From Leclercia adecarboxylata (lineage in GTDB: Bacteria; Pseudomonadota; Gammaproteobacteria; Enterobacterales; Enterobacteriaceae), in NCBI GenBank assembly GCA_002360945.1, contig DERO01000036.1:179335-243334 (forward strand): DNA of 64,000 nucleotides. Direction: 5' to 3'. The translations under genes and the position numbers were made by a program. Positions 42,675-59,704 of this stretch are shown here, one piece after another (the stretch's first letter is position 1; the number at the start of each line of letters is the position of its first letter). The notes beneath the pieces are model-generated. The model made no database searches, was not told the DNA's origin, and saw only the letters and a list, made by a program, of their open reading frames with translations.

Positions 42675-43931
42675 ATGGATAACGCATTAGAATTAGAGAC
42701 TAAACACTCGTCGGTATGGGGTGTGATGGTTATAGCGGGTACAGTTATTGGCGGGGGGATGTTTGCTTTACCCGTGGATCTGGCAGGGGCATGGTTTTTT
42801 TGGGGCGCGTTTGTTTTAATTATCGCCTGGTTCTCAATGCTTCACTCCGGGCTATTATTATTAGAAGCAAATTTAAACTATCCCGTTGGATCAAGCTTTA
42901 ATACGATTACCAAAGATCTGATTGGCAATAAGTGGAATATCGTCAGCGGTTTCACGGTTGCCTTTGTGCTTTATATTCTGACGTATGCTTATATCTCCGC
43001 AAACGGCGCCATCATCAGTGAAACCATCGCCATGAACCAGGGGACGCATGTGAATCCCCGGATAGTGGGCGTCTGTACGGCGCTCTTCGTTGCGGCCGTA
43101 TTGTGGTTTAGCTCACTGGCGGCCAGCCGCATTACCTCGCTGTTTTTAGGCATTAAGATCATCGCCTTTATCGTGGTGTTTGGCTCCTTCTTCTTCCAGG
43201 TCGATTACTCAATCCTGAGAGACATCAACGTCACATCGGCCAGCAATACCACCTACTTCCCCTACATCTTTATGGCCCTGCCCGTCTGCCTGGCGTCGTT
43301 TGGGTTTCATGGCAACATTCCCAGCCTGATCATCTGCTACGGCAAACGCAAAGATAAACTGATTAAAAGCATTGTCTATGGCTCGCTGCTGGCCCTGTTT
43401 ATCTATCTGTTCTGGCTCTACTGCACGATGGGGAACATTACCCGCGACAGCTTCAGTGAGATCATCTCCTCCGGCGGCAATGTCGATTCGCTGGTGAAAT
43501 CCTTCCTCGGCACCCGCCAGCATGGGGTGATCGAATTTTGCTTACTGGTTTTCTCCAATTTAGCGGTGGCCAGTTCGTTCTTCGGCGTCACCTTAGGGCT
43601 GTTCGATTATCTTGCCGACCTCTTTAAACTCGACAATTCACCGTCAGGTCGCCTGAAAACCATTATGCTGACCTTCCTGCCGCCCACCCTGCTCTACCTG
43701 CTCTTCCCGAACGGGTTTATCTACGGCATTGGCGGGGCAGGATTGTGCGCAACCATATGGGCGGTGATTGTCCCGGCAGTCCTCGCGCTGAAAGCCAGAC
43801 AGAAATTCCCGAATAAGACCTTCACCGTCTGGGGCGGTAGGGTGGTTCCCTCGCTGGTGATCCTATTCGGGGTGGTGGTCATCGTTTGCTGGTTCGGGAA
43901 TACCTTCCATTTCTTACCGCGCTTTGGCTAA
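42675..43931 (+). CDS. tnaB: Low-affinity tryptophan permease TnaB
   Basis: Inner-membrane amino-acid permease of the aromatic amino-acid/HAAAP family, 418 residues (415 in E. coli), with eleven hydrophobic segments. The first helix motif VMVIAGTVIGGGMFALPVD and the SFGFHGNIPSLI loop are typical. It brings in tryptophan for TnaA. It follows tnaA with an 89-base gap and shares its promoter and leader control. Confidence 0.97.
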   Translation: MDNALELETKHSSVWGVMVIAGTVIGGGMFALPVDLAGAWFFWGAFVLIIAWFSMLHSGLLLLEANLNYPVGSSFNTITKDLIGNKWNIVSGFTVAFVLYILTYAYISANGAIISETIAMNQGTHVNPRIVGVCTALFVAAVLWFSSLAASRITSLFLGIKIIAFIVVFGSFFFQVDYSILRDINVTSASNTTYFPYIFMALPVCLASFGFHGNIPSLIICYGKRKDKLIKSIVYGSLLALFIYLFWLYCTMGNITRDSFSEIISSGGNVDSLVKSFLGTRQHGVIEFCLLVFSNLAVASSFFGVTLGLFDYLADLFKLDNSPSGRLKTIMLTFLPPTLLYLLFPNGFIYGIGGAGLCATIWAVIVPAVLALKARQKFPNKTFTVWGGRVVPSLVILFGVVVIVCWFGNTFHFLPRFG

Positions 43932-43942
43932 ATCCGCTCATC

Positions 43943-43976
43943 AAAAGGTGATTTCCTCAGAGGAAATCACCTTTGT
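43943..43976 (+). terminator. tnaB terminator
   Basis: A perfect 14-bp stem (AAAGGTGATTTCCT/AGGAAATCACCTTT) with a CAG loop, 12 bases after the tnaB stop. The T tail is weak (CTTTGT). Confidence 0.75.
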
Positions 43977-44042
43977 CCAAATGGCAACTCGCCACGATCC
44001 CTTTCTCCCCCTATGCTTCATGCCTGACTTTATGGGGGTGTT

Positions 44043-45218
44043 ATGGCTCGTTTTCTGTTTTGTAGTTTTGCGCTGGTGCTGCTTTATCCATCGGGCATTG
44101 ATATGTATCTGGTGGGACTGCCGCACATCGCCCGCGATCTGGGTGCCAGCGAAGCGCAACTGCATATCGCGTTTTCGGCCTACCTCGCGGGGATGGCGTC
44201 GTCGATGGTGTTTGCCGGGAAGATTGCCGACAAAGCCGGGCGACAACCGGTCGCCATTACCGGGGCGGTGATCTTTGCGCTGGCCTCCGTGCTGTGTTCA
44301 CTGGCAGAGGAGAGTTCCCTGTTCCTGACCGGACGCTTTATCCAGGGCGTCGGCGCAGGCGGTTGCTACGTGGTGGCCTTTGCCATTTTGCGCGATACCT
44401 TAAGCGCCCAGCGTCGCGCCAAGGTGCTCTCCATGATGAACGGCATCACCTGCATTATCCCGGTGCTGGCACCGGTGGTAGGCTACCTGATCATGCTGCG
44501 GTTCCCTTGGCAGAGTCTGTTCTGGACGATGGCGGCAATGGGAATGCTGGTCTTTATCCTGTCGATCGTGGTCCTGAAAGAGACCCACCCCGGGGCGCAA
44601 AACCGGAGCCATAGCACGTCTGTCCCGCCGGACGAGAAGCTGCTCAACCGCTTCTTTATCAGCCGGTTACTGGTTACTACTCTGAGCGTGGCGGTGATCC
44701 TCACCTATGTAAACGTTTCCCCGGTTTTGCTGATGGAAGTGATGGGCTTCGATCGCGGAGAATATTCTATGGTGATGGCCTTAACCGCACTGGTCAGTAT
44801 GGCGGTCTCGTTCTCGACGCCGTTTGCGCTGAACCTCTTCCGCCAACGCACATTGATGCTGACCTCCCAGGCGCTGTTCCTGGCGGCGGGGGTGATTCTG
44901 GCGACCGCCAGTTCCCATGCCCTGATGCTGGCGGGCATTACGTTGATTTGCGCCGGGTTCTCGGTGGGCTTTGGCGTGGCGATGAGCCAGGCACTCGGCC
45001 CGTTCGCGCTGCGCGCAGGCGTAGCCAGCTCGGTGCTGGGTATCGCTCAGGTTTGCGGCTCTTCGCTGTGGATTTGGCTGGCGGCCATAATGGGGCTGAA
45101 TGCATTGAATATGCTGATCGGGGTGCTGATTGGTTGTAGCATGCTCTGCATTCTCCTCCTTTTGCTTATCCGGCCCGCAGCGCATCATGAAGAAGCCCCT
45201 CAGCAGTCTCGATCTTAA
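44043..45218 (+). CDS. mdtL: Multidrug efflux MFS transporter MdtL
   Basis: Inner-membrane drug:H+ antiporter of the DHA1 family, 391 residues as in E. coli MdtL. Twelve membrane segments; motif A is [15 protein letters not shown] and the helix-5 region is [18 protein letters not shown]. coli MdtL gives mild chloramphenicol resistance. It is the gene after tnaB, and its last 32 bases overlap yidZ. Confidence 0.96.
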   Translation: MARFLFCSFALVLLYPSGIDMYLVGLPHIARDLGASEAQLHIAFSAYLAGMASSMVFAGKIADKAGRQPVAITGAVIFALASVLCSLAEESSLFLTGRFIQGVGAGGCYVVAFAILRDTLSAQRRAKVLSMMNGITCIIPVLAPVVGYLIMLRFPWQSLFWTMAAMGMLVFILSIVVLKETHPGAQNRSHSTSVPPDEKLLNRFFISRLLVTTLSVAVILTYVNVSPVLLMEVMGFDRGEYSMVMALTALVSMAVSFSTPFALNLFRQRTLMLTSQALFLAAGVILATASSHALMLAGITLICAGFSVGFGVAMSQALGPFALRAGVASSVLGIAQVCGSSLWIWLAAIMGLNALNMLIGVLIGCSMLCILLLLLIRPAAHHEEAPQQSRS

Positions 45219-46149
45219 CCTGTTGCTGTGCCTGCAGCTTTTGCTGCAGGAGCGCAGCGTCACCAAAGCCGCGAAACGGATGAACGTCACCCCGTCCGCG
45301 GTGAGTAAATCGCTGGCGAAGCTGCGCGACTGGTTTGACGATCCGCTGTTTGTGAAGACCCCGCTGGGGCTGCTGCCGACGCCGCTGACGGTGAGTCTGG
45401 AGCAGGATCTGGCAGACTGGATGCAGATTGGCAACCAGATCCTCGATAAATTCCACCATGACTCCCCCGGTGGCCTGACGTTTGAGCTGGCGGCGGAAAC
45501 GCCGCTGATGCTGATCCACTTCAACACCCTGCTGGAACAGGTGAACCAGCGTTACCCACAGGCCACGGTGAAGATGCGCCACTGGGACTATGATTCGCTG
45601 GACGCCATTACCCGCGGGGAGGTTGAGCTTGGCTTTACCGGGCGCGAAACGCACCCCCGTTCCAGGGAGTTGTTAAAGCTGATGCCGTGGTTTATTGACT
45701 ACGAAATCCTGTTCAGCGACCGCCCGTGCGTCTATCTGCGGGAAGATCATCCCGCCCTGCAGGAGGAGTGGAACCTCGAAACCTTCCTGCACTACCCGCA
45801 TATCAGCATCTTCTGGGAGCGCAGCGATACCTGGGCGCTGGATGAAGTGCTCACAGAGATGGGGCTTACGCGCAATATCGCCATGAGCCTGCCGGGCTTT
45901 GAGCAGTCGATGTTTATGGCGGCGCAGCCGGGACATAACTACATTGCCACCGCTCCGCACTACTGCCATCACTACAATCAGCTCCACCAGCGGAAGCTGA
46001 TCACCCTGCCGATCCCCATTGATGAAGCGCAGGCGCAAAAGCTCACCGTGCCCTTCACCCTGATCTGGCATAAACGTAACAGCCACAACCCCAAAATCCT
46101 CTGGCTGAGGGAAACCATTAAGGCGTTATACGGCCCGCCGCTGCGCTAG
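45187..46149 (+). CDS. yidZ: LysR-type regulator YidZ
   Basis: LysR-family regulator of 320 residues with the start at [11 protein letters not shown], matching E. coli YidZ (319). The helix-turn-helix is [20 protein letters not shown], followed by an effector domain. The start lies inside the end of mdtL (32-base overlap), so the pair is co-translated. E. coli YidZ has been linked to anaerobic nitric-oxide resistance; its targets are not defined. Confidence 0.93.
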   Translation: MKKPLSSLDLNLLLCLQLLLQERSVTKAAKRMNVTPSAVSKSLAKLRDWFDDPLFVKTPLGLLPTPLTVSLEQDLADWMQIGNQILDKFHHDSPGGLTFELAAETPLMLIHFNTLLEQVNQRYPQATVKMRHWDYDSLDAITRGEVELGFTGRETHPRSRELLKLMPWFIDYEILFSDRPCVYLREDHPALQEEWNLETFLHYPHISIFWERSDTWALDEVLTEMGLTRNIAMSLPGFEQSMFMAAQPGHNYIATAPHYCHHYNQLHQRKLITLPIPIDEAQAQKLTVPFTLIWHKRNSHNPKILWLRETIKALYGPPLR

Positions 46150-46292
46150 CAACGTTTTTTTCGCCTAAGAAAATGTAAAGTTCCGCCGCAAAACTTCCCT
46201 TACCCCCATTTAGCCATTAAAACAGTAAGCGAGTTAAGCGATAATCATGTAACCGTTTAACCCGACTACTGACCATTATCATGGAGCGAAAA

Positions 46293-47039
46293 ATGGCTAC
46301 GCACTTTGCAAGAGGGACACTGACCGAAGGGCGACTGGTTTCAAACCGACTCCCTTCATCCTGTTATAACGAAGCGTGGAAGCATCCTGAGCATCGCCGC
46401 GCACGGTTTCTGGCCTCCCGGGCGCTGCTCGCTGAACTCTTGTTTATGCTTTATGGCACCAGCGAACTGCCGGAAGAGATAACCGAATCCGAGGGTCGCC
46501 CTGCGTTTGCCGATCCGGAGCTTCCCCGTTTTTCCATTGCCTATGCCGGCAATATCGTGGGCCTGGCGCTCACCACTGAAGGTGATTGCGGTCTGGACAT
46601 GGAACTGCAGCGGGCGCCTCGTAGCCTGGACGGTACTCACGCCCATGACACCTACCCGCTCTCCAGCAACGAGAACTTATGGGTGCGTAACCAGAACGAT
46701 CCCCAGGAAGCCAGAGCGCAGCTGATTACCCTGCGTCAGAGCATCCGTAAGCTTTCAGGCGATGCCAGTGATTGCGCCAGCCAGCTGCAGCTGTTACCGG
46801 GCTCCGGCCGCCTGCGGGCCGCCAGAGCCGCGCAGGTTGAAGCATTAAGCGACGCCGAGGATGTCCTGATCTGGTCTATCGCCGTCACCCCGGCCATTGA
46901 ACGACTAAAAATTTGGGAGTTCGACAGCCGCCTCGGATGGCACAGCCTGCCGGACGTCCCTGCCCGCGCGAACGAGCCGGACGCACGCCTGATGCGCCTG
47001 ACCAGTTTACCGGCAGAAAAAGCGATTATTCTCACCTGA
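46293..47039 (+). CDS. yieE: 4'-phosphopantetheinyl transferase-like protein YieE
   Basis: A 248-residue protein of the phosphopantetheinyl transferase superfamily (start at MATHFARGTL after a GGAG ribosome site; E. coli YieE has 249). The magnesium motif appears as GDCGLDMELQ (the family G-x-D-x-E) around residue 100, and the N-terminal half has the FLASRALLAELL motif. The late W/FxxKE-type motif is poorly conserved (LRQSIRKLSGD), so it may be slow or have changed function. It precedes chrR/yieF by 20 bases, probably one transcript. Confidence 0.85.
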   Translation: MATHFARGTLTEGRLVSNRLPSSCYNEAWKHPEHRRARFLASRALLAELLFMLYGTSELPEEITESEGRPAFADPELPRFSIAYAGNIVGLALTTEGDCGLDMELQRAPRSLDGTHAHDTYPLSSNENLWVRNQNDPQEARAQLITLRQSIRKLSGDASDCASQLQLLPGSGRLRAARAAQVEALSDAEDVLIWSIAVTPAIERLKIWEFDSRLGWHSLPDVPARANEPDARLMRLTSLPAEKAIILT

Positions 47040-47059
47040 CCTTTCAAGAAGGAGTTGTG

Positions 47060-47626
47060 ATGTCTGATACGTTAAAGGTTGTTACGTTACTGGGAAGCCT
47101 GCGCAAGGGTTCATTCAACGGAATGGTTGCCCGCACGCTGCCGAAGCTGGCACCAGAGGGCATGGAGATTACCGCCCTGCCGTCGATTGGCGATATTCCG
47201 CTGTACGACGCCGATGTGCAGCAGGAAGAGGGGTTCCCGGCTAGCGTAGAAGCGCTGGCAGCGCAGATCCGCGAAGCGGACGGCGTGGTGATTGTCACCC
47301 CGGAATATAACTACTCCGTGCCCGGTGGCCTGAAGAACGCCATTGACTGGCTCTCCCGCCTGCCGGAACAGCCGCTGGCGGGTAAACCGGTGCTGATCCA
47401 GACCAGCTCCATGGGCGCGATTGGCGGCGCACGCTGCCAGTATCATCTGCGTCAGATCCTGGTGTTCCTGGATGCAATGGTGTTGAACAAGCCGGAGTTT
47501 ATGGGCGGTGTGATTCAGAACAAGGTCGACCCGCAGGCGGGTGAAGTGATTGACCAGAGCACGCTGGACCATCTGACCGGTCAGCTGAGCGCGTTTGGCA
47601 AGTATATTCAGCGGGTTAAAGCGTAG
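47060..47626 (+). CDS. chrR: NADPH-dependent FMN quinone/chromate reductase ChrR (YieF)
   Basis: Flavodoxin-like FMN reductase of 188 residues (E. coli length), start at MSDTLKVVTLL with an AAGGAG ribosome site. The FMN phosphate loop is LLGSLRKGSFNG and the flavin-site motif is TPEYNYSVPGGLKNAIDWLSR. It reduces quinones by two electrons and also chromate, protecting against oxidative damage. It shares a transcript with yieE by spacing. Confidence 0.94.
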   Translation: MSDTLKVVTLLGSLRKGSFNGMVARTLPKLAPEGMEITALPSIGDIPLYDADVQQEEGFPASVEALAAQIREADGVVIVTPEYNYSVPGGLKNAIDWLSRLPEQPLAGKPVLIQTSSMGAIGGARCQYHLRQILVFLDAMVLNKPEFMGGVIQNKVDPQAGEVIDQSTLDHLTGQLSAFGKYIQRVKA

Positions 47627-47652
47627 AGGGAGTTGAAGGCTGGTGCGGCCTG

Positions 47653-47689
47653 ATGCCCTCGCCCTGGCCCTCTCCCACGGGGAGAGGGT
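47653..47689. repeat. CCCTCTCCC palindrome unit
   Basis: GCCCTCGCCCTGGCCCTCTC then CCACGGGGAGAGGG: another copy of the family at 884-964 and 19106-19140. It lies between the convergent genes chrR and adeP. Confidence 0.78.
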
Positions 47690-47698
47690 GCAAACACT

Positions 47699-47725
47699 AA
47701 AGCCCTTTTCTTAGAAAAGGGCTTG
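47699..47725. terminator. Shared terminator of chrR and adeP
   Basis: A stem (AAGCCCTTTTC/GAAAAGGGCTT) with a TTA loop in the gap between the convergent genes. The T tails are short on both sides. Confidence 0.65.
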
Positions 47726-47732
47726 CTGTTTG

Positions 47733-49067
47733 TTACGCATCAATAAACGCAATCTTCAGCACGAACAGCAGGGCAACAACCATCACGCACGGGCTGATTT
47801 CACGCCAGCGACCGGTGCCCGCCTTCATCACGCAGTAAGAGATAAAGCCCAGCGCGATCCCTTCGGTGATGGAGAAGCTGAACGGCATCATCACCGCGGT
47901 AATAAACGCCGGAACCGCTTCGGTCAGGTCGTCCCACTTCACGCGCGACAGGCTGGAGGTCATCAGCACACCCACGTAGATCAGCGCGCCAGCGGCGGCG
48001 TATGGCGGCACCATGCCCGCCAGCGGTGAAAGGAAGATCACCAGCAGGAACAGCAGGCCAACCACGACCGCAGTCAGACCGGTACGGCCACCGACCGAGA
48101 CCCCGGAAGAGGATTCGATGTAGGCGGTTACGGACGAGGTCCCGATGAAGGAGCCGGTTACGGAAGAGATACTGTCCACGAACAGCGCCTGCTTCATGCG
48201 CGGGAATTTGCCCTTCTCATCCGCCAGACCAGCTTTGTCGGTCACGCCAATCAGCGTCCCGGAGGAGTCAAACAGGTTCACCAGCATGAAGGAGAAGATC
48301 ACCCCGGCCAGGCCCAGGTTCAGCGAGCCCGCCAGATCGACATGGCCAATCACGGTGGTCACGCTCGGCGGCGCGGAGACGATGCCGTTGTAGTGCACAT
48401 CGCCCAGCATCCAGCCCAGCAGGGTAGTGACAATAATGGAGACCAGCACCGCCGCGTGGATATTGCGTGAGGCCAGGATCGCGATAATGAAGAAGCCCAG
48501 CACGCCCAGCAGCACGCTGTGGGAGGTCAGTTTACCGATGCTGACCAGGGTTTCCGGGTTCGCCACGATCACACCGGCGTTTTTCAGCCCCATCATGCCG
48601 ATGAACAGACCGATACCGCTGGTGATGCCTACGCGCAGGCTGACCGGGATATTGGCAATCATCCAGTAACGCACGCGGAAAATGGTCAGGATCAGCAGAC
48701 CGACGGCACCCCAGAAGATCGCGCCCATCCCCACCTGCCACGGCAGGCCCATCGCCTGAACCACGACGAAGGCGAAGAATGCGTTGAGACCCATCGCCGG
48801 TGCCAGAGCAACCGGCAGGTTAGCAAACAGTCCCATCAGGATGCTGCCGAAGGCGGCGATCAGACAGGTCGTCACGAAGACGGCGCTGGTATCCATGCCA
48901 GCAACGCCCAGAATTTGTGGGTTCACGAAAACGATATAGACCATCGTCAGGAAGGTGGTGAAACCGGCGATCACTTCGGTGCGTGCCGTCGTGCCGTGTT
49001 CGCGCAGTTTAAACACGCGCTCAAGCAAACCCGCGCCAGAAGACTGGGTAGTGTGTTGTTGACTCAT
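47733..49067 (-). CDS. adeP: Adenine permease AdeP (YieG)
   Basis: Inner-membrane purine permease of the AzgA/NCS2-like family, 444 residues (start at MSQQHTTQSSG; one more Met lies directly before). Conserved stretches NPQILGVAGMDTSAVF, ANLPVALAPAMGLNAFFAF, LFDSSGTLIGV and SSVTAYIESSSGVSVGGRTGL fit high-affinity adenine:H+ symporters. E. coli AdeP (445 residues) lies in the same place. Confidence 0.96.
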   Translation of the reverse strand: MSQQHTTQSSGAGLLERVFKLREHGTTARTEVIAGFTTFLTMVYIVFVNPQILGVAGMDTSAVFVTTCLIAAFGSILMGLFANLPVALAPAMGLNAFFAFVVVQAMGLPWQVGMGAIFWGAVGLLILTIFRVRYWMIANIPVSLRVGITSGIGLFIGMMGLKNAGVIVANPETLVSIGKLTSHSVLLGVLGFFIIAILASRNIHAAVLVSIIVTTLLGWMLGDVHYNGIVSAPPSVTTVIGHVDLAGSLNLGLAGVIFSFMLVNLFDSSGTLIGVTDKAGLADEKGKFPRMKQALFVDSISSVTGSFIGTSSVTAYIESSSGVSVGGRTGLTAVVVGLLFLLVIFLSPLAGMVPPYAAAGALIYVGVLMTSSLSRVKWDDLTEAVPAFITAVMMPFSFSITEGIALGFISYCVMKAGTGRWREISPCVMVVALLFVLKIAFIDA

Positions 49068-49235
49068 CATCTATTTCCGAACAAGGAGGGAAAATTCGTC
49101 GCTATCCTATACCAAAATGCGACAATAGGGGCGGTTGAGAGGCACTTTTTTTCATTGAATTTGCTTATACGGCAACGATTGCGTCTCAATGTTATGCGCT
49201 ACGTAAACGTTAAACTTGTTAAGAGAGGGAAATGC

Positions 49236-49901
49236 ATGTCTCAGATTGATGCAGTATTTTTCGACTGCGACGGTACGTTGGTCGACAGTGAGGTCATCTG
49301 TTCCCGGGCGTATGTCACCATGTTCCAGGAATTTGGTATCACGCTCGATCTCGAAGAGACGTTCAAACGCTTTAAGGGCGTGAAGCTCTACGAAATCATC
49401 GACATCATTAACGCCGAACACGGCGTCAGCCTCGCGAAGGCGGATCTGGAGCCTGTTTACCGCGCCGAGGTCGCACGCCTCTTCGACTCCGAACTGGAAG
49501 CCATCGCGGGTGCCAGCGCCCTGCTGGATGCGATGGCGGTGCCGATGTGCGTGGTCTCTAACGGCCCGGTGAGCAAAATGCAGCACTCCCTTGGCAAGCT
49601 GCAGATGCTGCACCATTTCCCGGAAAAACTGTTCAGCGGCTACGATATCCAGCGCTGGAAACCCGATCCGGCGATGATGTTCCACGCGGCGAAAGCGATG
49701 AACGTCAACGTAGAGAATTGCATCCTGGTCGATGACTCCAGCGCAGGCGCGCAGGCGGGAATTGCAGCGGGCATGGAGGTGTTCTACTTCTGCGCCGATC
49801 CGCACAACCCGCCGCTTGACCATCCGAAGGTGACGACCTTTACCGATCTGGCCCAGTTGCCGGAACTGTGGAAGGCGCGCGGCTGGCACCTTACCCGCTA
49901 A
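49236..49901 (+). CDS. yieH: HAD-superfamily phosphatase YieH
   Basis: Cytoplasmic HAD phosphatase of 221 residues as in E. coli, with the start at MSQIDAVFFD after a GAGAGGGA ribosome site. Motif I is FFDCDGTLVDSE, motif II VVSNGP, motif III Lys in RWKPDPAMM, motif IV LVDDSSAGAQAG; the small helical cap lies at about 18-85. E. coli YieH acts on 6-phosphogluconate and phosphoenolpyruvate in vitro. It is divergent from adeP. Confidence 0.95.
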   Translation: MSQIDAVFFDCDGTLVDSEVICSRAYVTMFQEFGITLDLEETFKRFKGVKLYEIIDIINAEHGVSLAKADLEPVYRAEVARLFDSELEAIAGASALLDAMAVPMCVVSNGPVSKMQHSLGKLQMLHHFPEKLFSGYDIQRWKPDPAMMFHAAKAMNVNVENCILVDDSSAGAQAGIAAGMEVFYFCADPHNPPLDHPKVTTFTDLAQLPELWKARGWHLTR

Positions 49902-49908
49902 AACTGAT

Positions 49909-49941
49909 AAGCCGTAAAGCCAGTCGCTTTACGGCTTTTTG
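49909..49941 (+). terminator. yieH terminator
   Basis: A perfect stem (AGCCGTAAAG/CTTTACGGCT) with a 7-base loop and a TTTTTG tail between the convergent genes yieH and yieL. Confidence 0.88.
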
Positions 49942-51123
<1,182 letters not shown>

Positions 51124-51136
51124 TTATGCGATCCGG

Positions 51137-52787
<1,651 letters not shown>

Positions 52788-52969
52788 AGTTTTGCTTAAT
52801 AACGTTATTAACGCATTAACGTATTTCTGAGGCTCGCGTTAATATCGGCATGTTTTAGGGGAGTAGAGAAAAGAAAACAACCGGAAAAAGAGTGAAATGT
52901 GACTGACGGCAATATTATTACGCGGGAGAGAAAAGAGGTATTTGCAGGGAAAATGTGTTGGTATTTAAA

Positions 52970-52995
52970 TATAACGCCAGCTTAGCTGGCGTTAC
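52970..52995 (-). terminator. phoU/pst operon terminator
   Basis: A perfect 10-bp stem (TAACGCCAGC/GCTGGCGTTA) with a TTA loop directly after phoU. The T tail on the minus strand is weak (ATATTTAAAT). Confidence 0.7.
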
Positions 52996-53003
52996 GGGAG
53001 GCA

Positions 53004-53729
53004 TTACTCTTTCGGATCTTTTCCGGCGAGCATTTTGTCCAGTTCATCCCCGCCGACGTGACGGAAATCCTGGCCCTTCACGAAGTAGAAAATGTATTCG
53101 CAGATGTTCTGGCAACGGTCACCGATACGCTCGATAGAGCGGGCGCAGAACAGGGCGGTCAGGACGCTTGGGATAGTGCGCGTGTCTTCCATCATGTAGG
53201 TCATCAGCTGACGCACAATGCCTTCGTACTCCTGGTCGACCTTCTTGTCTTCCCGGTAGATACGCACCGCTTCATCCAGATCCATACGCGCAAAGGCATC
53301 CAGCACGTCGTGCAGCATCTGCACGGTGTGGCGACCCAGCGACTCCAGGCTCACCAGCAGCGGCTGGTGCTGCTGGGAGAACTTCTCCAGCGCGGTGCGG
53401 CAGATTTTATCCGCCACGTCGCCAATACGTTCCAGCTCGGCGATGGTTTTGATGATCGCCATTACCAGACGCAGGTCGCTCGCCGTCGGCTGACGCTTGG
53501 CAATGATGCGCACGCAGGCTTCGTCGATCGCCACTTCCATCATGTTGACGTGTTTGTCGCCTTCCACCACGCGCTTCGCCAGTTCGCTGTCCTGATTGTG
53601 CATCGCGGTGATGGCGTCAGAAAGCTGCTGCTCCACCATTCCGCCCATGGTCATCACCTGGGTGCGGATGCTTTCCAGCTCTGCGTTGAACTGGCCGGAA
53701 ATGTGTTTATTAAGATTAAGATTATCCAT
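53004..53729 (-). CDS. phoU: Phosphate signalling protein PhoU
   Basis: Cytoplasmic protein of 241 residues made of two three-helix PhoU domains, each with the family metal-binding motif ([15 protein letters not shown] in the first, and [15 protein letters not shown] in the second). It links the Pst transporter to the PhoR/PhoB sensor system and keeps it off when phosphate is plentiful. Last gene of pstSCAB-phoU, 14 bases after pstB. Confidence 0.98.
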   Translation of the reverse strand: MDNLNLNKHISGQFNAELESIRTQVMTMGGMVEQQLSDAITAMHNQDSELAKRVVEGDKHVNMMEVAIDEACVRIIAKRQPTASDLRLVMAIIKTIAELERIGDVADKICRTALEKFSQQHQPLLVSLESLGRHTVQMLHDVLDAFARMDLDEAVRIYREDKKVDQEYEGIVRQLMTYMMEDTRTIPSVLTALFCARSIERIGDRCQNICEYIFYFVKGQDFRHVGGDELDKMLAGKDPKE

Positions 53730-53743
53730 TGCGCACTCCTGAA

Positions 53744-54529
<786 letters not shown>

Positions 54530-54564
54530 TCATCCGGCGCCGCAGTGTGCCACGCCGTCAATAA

Positions 54565-56417
<1,853 letters not shown>

Positions 56418-56496
56418 TTACTCTTCTGTTAAAGACGTTTCACGAAAGTTGGCGGGTAAGCTCACGCCACCCGCCATCTTCGTCAAAAATATCCTG

Positions 56497-57570
<1,074 letters not shown>

Positions 57571-57604
57571 TTAGTGGCTACGATGAGCAAAATAGGACAA
57601 ACAG

Positions 57605-57644
57605 GTGACAGATAAATGTACGAATTATGACAGTTTTATGACAG
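57605..57644 (-). promoter_or_regulatory. Two Pho boxes in the pstS promoter
   Basis: On the minus strand, two 18-base Pho boxes: CTGTCATAAAACTGTCAT (57644-57627) and CGTACATTTATCTGTCAC (57622-57605), 22 bases apart (two helical turns). They match the PhoB consensus (CTGTCAT-A/T4-CTGTCAT). A TATTTT -10 follows about 10 bases further on. The rest of the 290-base pstS-glmS gap has a small palindrome, ATGACA-GTT-TGTCAT, near 57765-57780. Confidence 0.88.
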
Positions 57645-57794
57645 CGAGAATTTCGCTTTGGGAAAGTTAAAATAACTATTCTATATCAGCTACTTGAATA
57701 TGATTATGACACTAAGATTTCAGAAAAATTTTCTTTCTGTGACACTGAAAAAGTTAGCTGAAGATGACAGTTTGTCATTAAAAAACGCGGAGAA

Positions 57795-57823
57795 AAAAGC
57801 TCCACCCGAAGGTGGAGCCTGAG
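57795..57823 (-). terminator. glmS terminator
   Basis: A stem (GGCTCCACC/GGTGGAGC) with a TTCG loop followed on the minus strand by TTTTTT, just past the glmS stop. Confidence 0.88.
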
Positions 57824-57827
57824 GGGA

Positions 57828-59657
57828 TTACTCTACGGTAACGGACTTCGCCAGGTTACGCGGCTGGTCAACGTCGGTACCTTTAATCAGCGCGACGTGA
57901 TAAGACAGCAACTGCAGCGGTACGGTATAGAAGATTGGCGCAATTACCTCTTCCACATGCGGCATCTCGATGATGTGCATGTTGTCGCTGCTGATGAAAC
58001 CGGCATCTTTATCGGCGAAGACAAACAGAACGCCGCCACGGGCGCGGACTTCTTCGATGTTGGATTTCAGTTTTTCCAGCAGTTCATTGTTAGGTGCCAC
58101 CACGATCACCGGCATATCCGCGTCGATCAGCGCCAGCGGGCCATGTTTCAGCTCGCCTGCGGCGTAAGCTTCCGCGTGGATGTAGGAGATCTCTTTCAGC
58201 TTCAGGGCACCTTCCAGCGCGATCGGGTACTGATCGCCACGACCGAGGAACAGAGCGTGATGCTTATCGGAGAAGGATTCCGCCAGGGCTTCAATGCGTT
58301 TGTCCTGAGAGAGCATTTGCTCAATACGGCTCGGCAGCGCCTGCAGGCCGTGAACGATGTCATGCTCAACAGAGGCATCCTGACCTTTCAGACGGGCCAG
58401 TTTCGCCACCAGCATCAGCAGGACCGTCAGCTGGGTGGTGAACGCTTTGGTGGAGGCCACGCCGATTTCGGTGCCGGCTTTGGTCATCAGCGCCAGATCG
58501 GATTCACGCACCAGAGAGGAGCCCGGGACGTTACAGATCGCCAGTGAACCGAGGTAGCCCAGCTCTTTGGAGAGACGCAGCGCCGCCAGGGTATCGGCGG
58601 TTTCACCGGACTGTGACAGGGTGATCATCAGGCTGTTACGGCGCACGGCCGATTTGCGATAGCGGAATTCAGAGGCGATTTCCACGTCGCACGGCACGCC
58701 GGCCAGGGCTTCAAACCAGTAGCGGGAGACCATACCGGAGTTGTAGGAGGTTCCGCAGGCCACAATCTGAATATGCTCGACGTTAGCCAGCATCTCGTTG
58801 GCGTTAGCACCCAGCTCGCTCAGATCGACCTGACCGTGGCTGATGCGCCCGGTCAGGGTGTTTTTGATGGCGTTCGGTTGCTCGTAGATCTCTTTCTGCA
58901 TGTAGTGACGGTAAGCACCTTTGTCACCCGCGTCGTACTGCAGGCTGGATTCGATATCCTGACGCTTCACCGGCGCACCAGATTTATCAAACAGTTTCAC
59001 GTCACGACGGGTGACTTCGGCAATGTCGCCCTCTTCCATGAAGATAAAGCGACGGGTCACCGGCAGCAGCGCCAGCTGATCGGAGGCGATAAAGTTTTCG
59101 CCCATCCCCAGACCAATCACCATCGGGCTGCCCGAGCGGGCGGCCAGCAGGGTAGACGGGTCACGGCTGTCCATGATCACGGTGCCGTAGGCGCCGCGCA
59201 GCTGTGGGATCGCACGCAGTACGGCTTCACGCAGCGTACCGCCCTGCTCCAGCTCCCAGTGAACCAGATGGGCGATCACTTCGGTATCGGTTTCAGACAC
59301 GAAGGTATAACCGCGCTCGGTGAGTTGTTCGCGCAACGGCTCGTGGTTTTCGATGATGCCGTTATGCACCACCACAATGTGTTCAGAGACATGCGGGTGC
59401 GCGTTGCCTTCAGAAGGTTCACCGTGGGTTGCCCAACGGGTATGGGCAATGCCTGTGCCGCCGTGCAGCGGGGTCTCTTCCGCGGCCTGGGACAGCATGT
59501 TTACCTTACCGAGGCGGCGCAGGCGGGTCATGTGCCCTTCTGCATCGACCACTGCCAGACCGGCAGAGTCGTAACCACGGTATTCCAGACGACGTAACCC
59601 TTCGAGAAGGATTTCAGCAATATCACGCTGCGCGACTGCGCCAACAATTCCACACAT
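57828..59657 (-). CDS. glmS: Glucosamine-6-phosphate synthase GlmS
   Basis: Cytoplasmic amidotransferase of 609 residues as in E. coli. N-terminal class II glutaminase domain with catalytic Cys2 ([12 protein letters not shown]) and two SIS sugar-isomerase domains (about 290-430 and 460-600; [26 protein letters not shown]). It makes glucosamine-6-phosphate from fructose-6-phosphate and glutamine, the first step to UDP-GlcNAc. It follows glmU in one operon; in E. coli the processed glmS mRNA is turned on by the GlmZ small RNA. Confidence 0.99.
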   Translation of the reverse strand: MCGIVGAVAQRDIAEILLEGLRRLEYRGYDSAGLAVVDAEGHMTRLRRLGKVNMLSQAAEETPLHGGTGIAHTRWATHGEPSEGNAHPHVSEHIVVVHNGIIENHEPLREQLTERGYTFVSETDTEVIAHLVHWELEQGGTLREAVLRAIPQLRGAYGTVIMDSRDPSTLLAARSGSPMVIGLGMGENFIASDQLALLPVTRRFIFMEEGDIAEVTRRDVKLFDKSGAPVKRQDIESSLQYDAGDKGAYRHYMQKEIYEQPNAIKNTLTGRISHGQVDLSELGANANEMLANVEHIQIVACGTSYNSGMVSRYWFEALAGVPCDVEIASEFRYRKSAVRRNSLMITLSQSGETADTLAALRLSKELGYLGSLAICNVPGSSLVRESDLALMTKAGTEIGVASTKAFTTQLTVLLMLVAKLARLKGQDASVEHDIVHGLQALPSRIEQMLSQDKRIEALAESFSDKHHALFLGRGDQYPIALEGALKLKEISYIHAEAYAAGELKHGPLALIDADMPVIVVAPNNELLEKLKSNIEEVRARGGVLFVFADKDAGFISSDNMHIIEMPHVEEVIAPIFYTVPLQLLSYHVALIKGTDVDQPRNLAKSVTVE

Positions 59658-59704
59658 AGTTTTAGATTCCGAATAGAGGCTTTACGCCTGCGTTGTCGCT
59701 GACC

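Noticed and set aside
52880..52925. Possible CRP site (around GAAATGTGACTGACGGCAAT) upstream of bglH
   Set aside because: Only one half matches TGTGA; the other half is too far from the consensus to report as a site.
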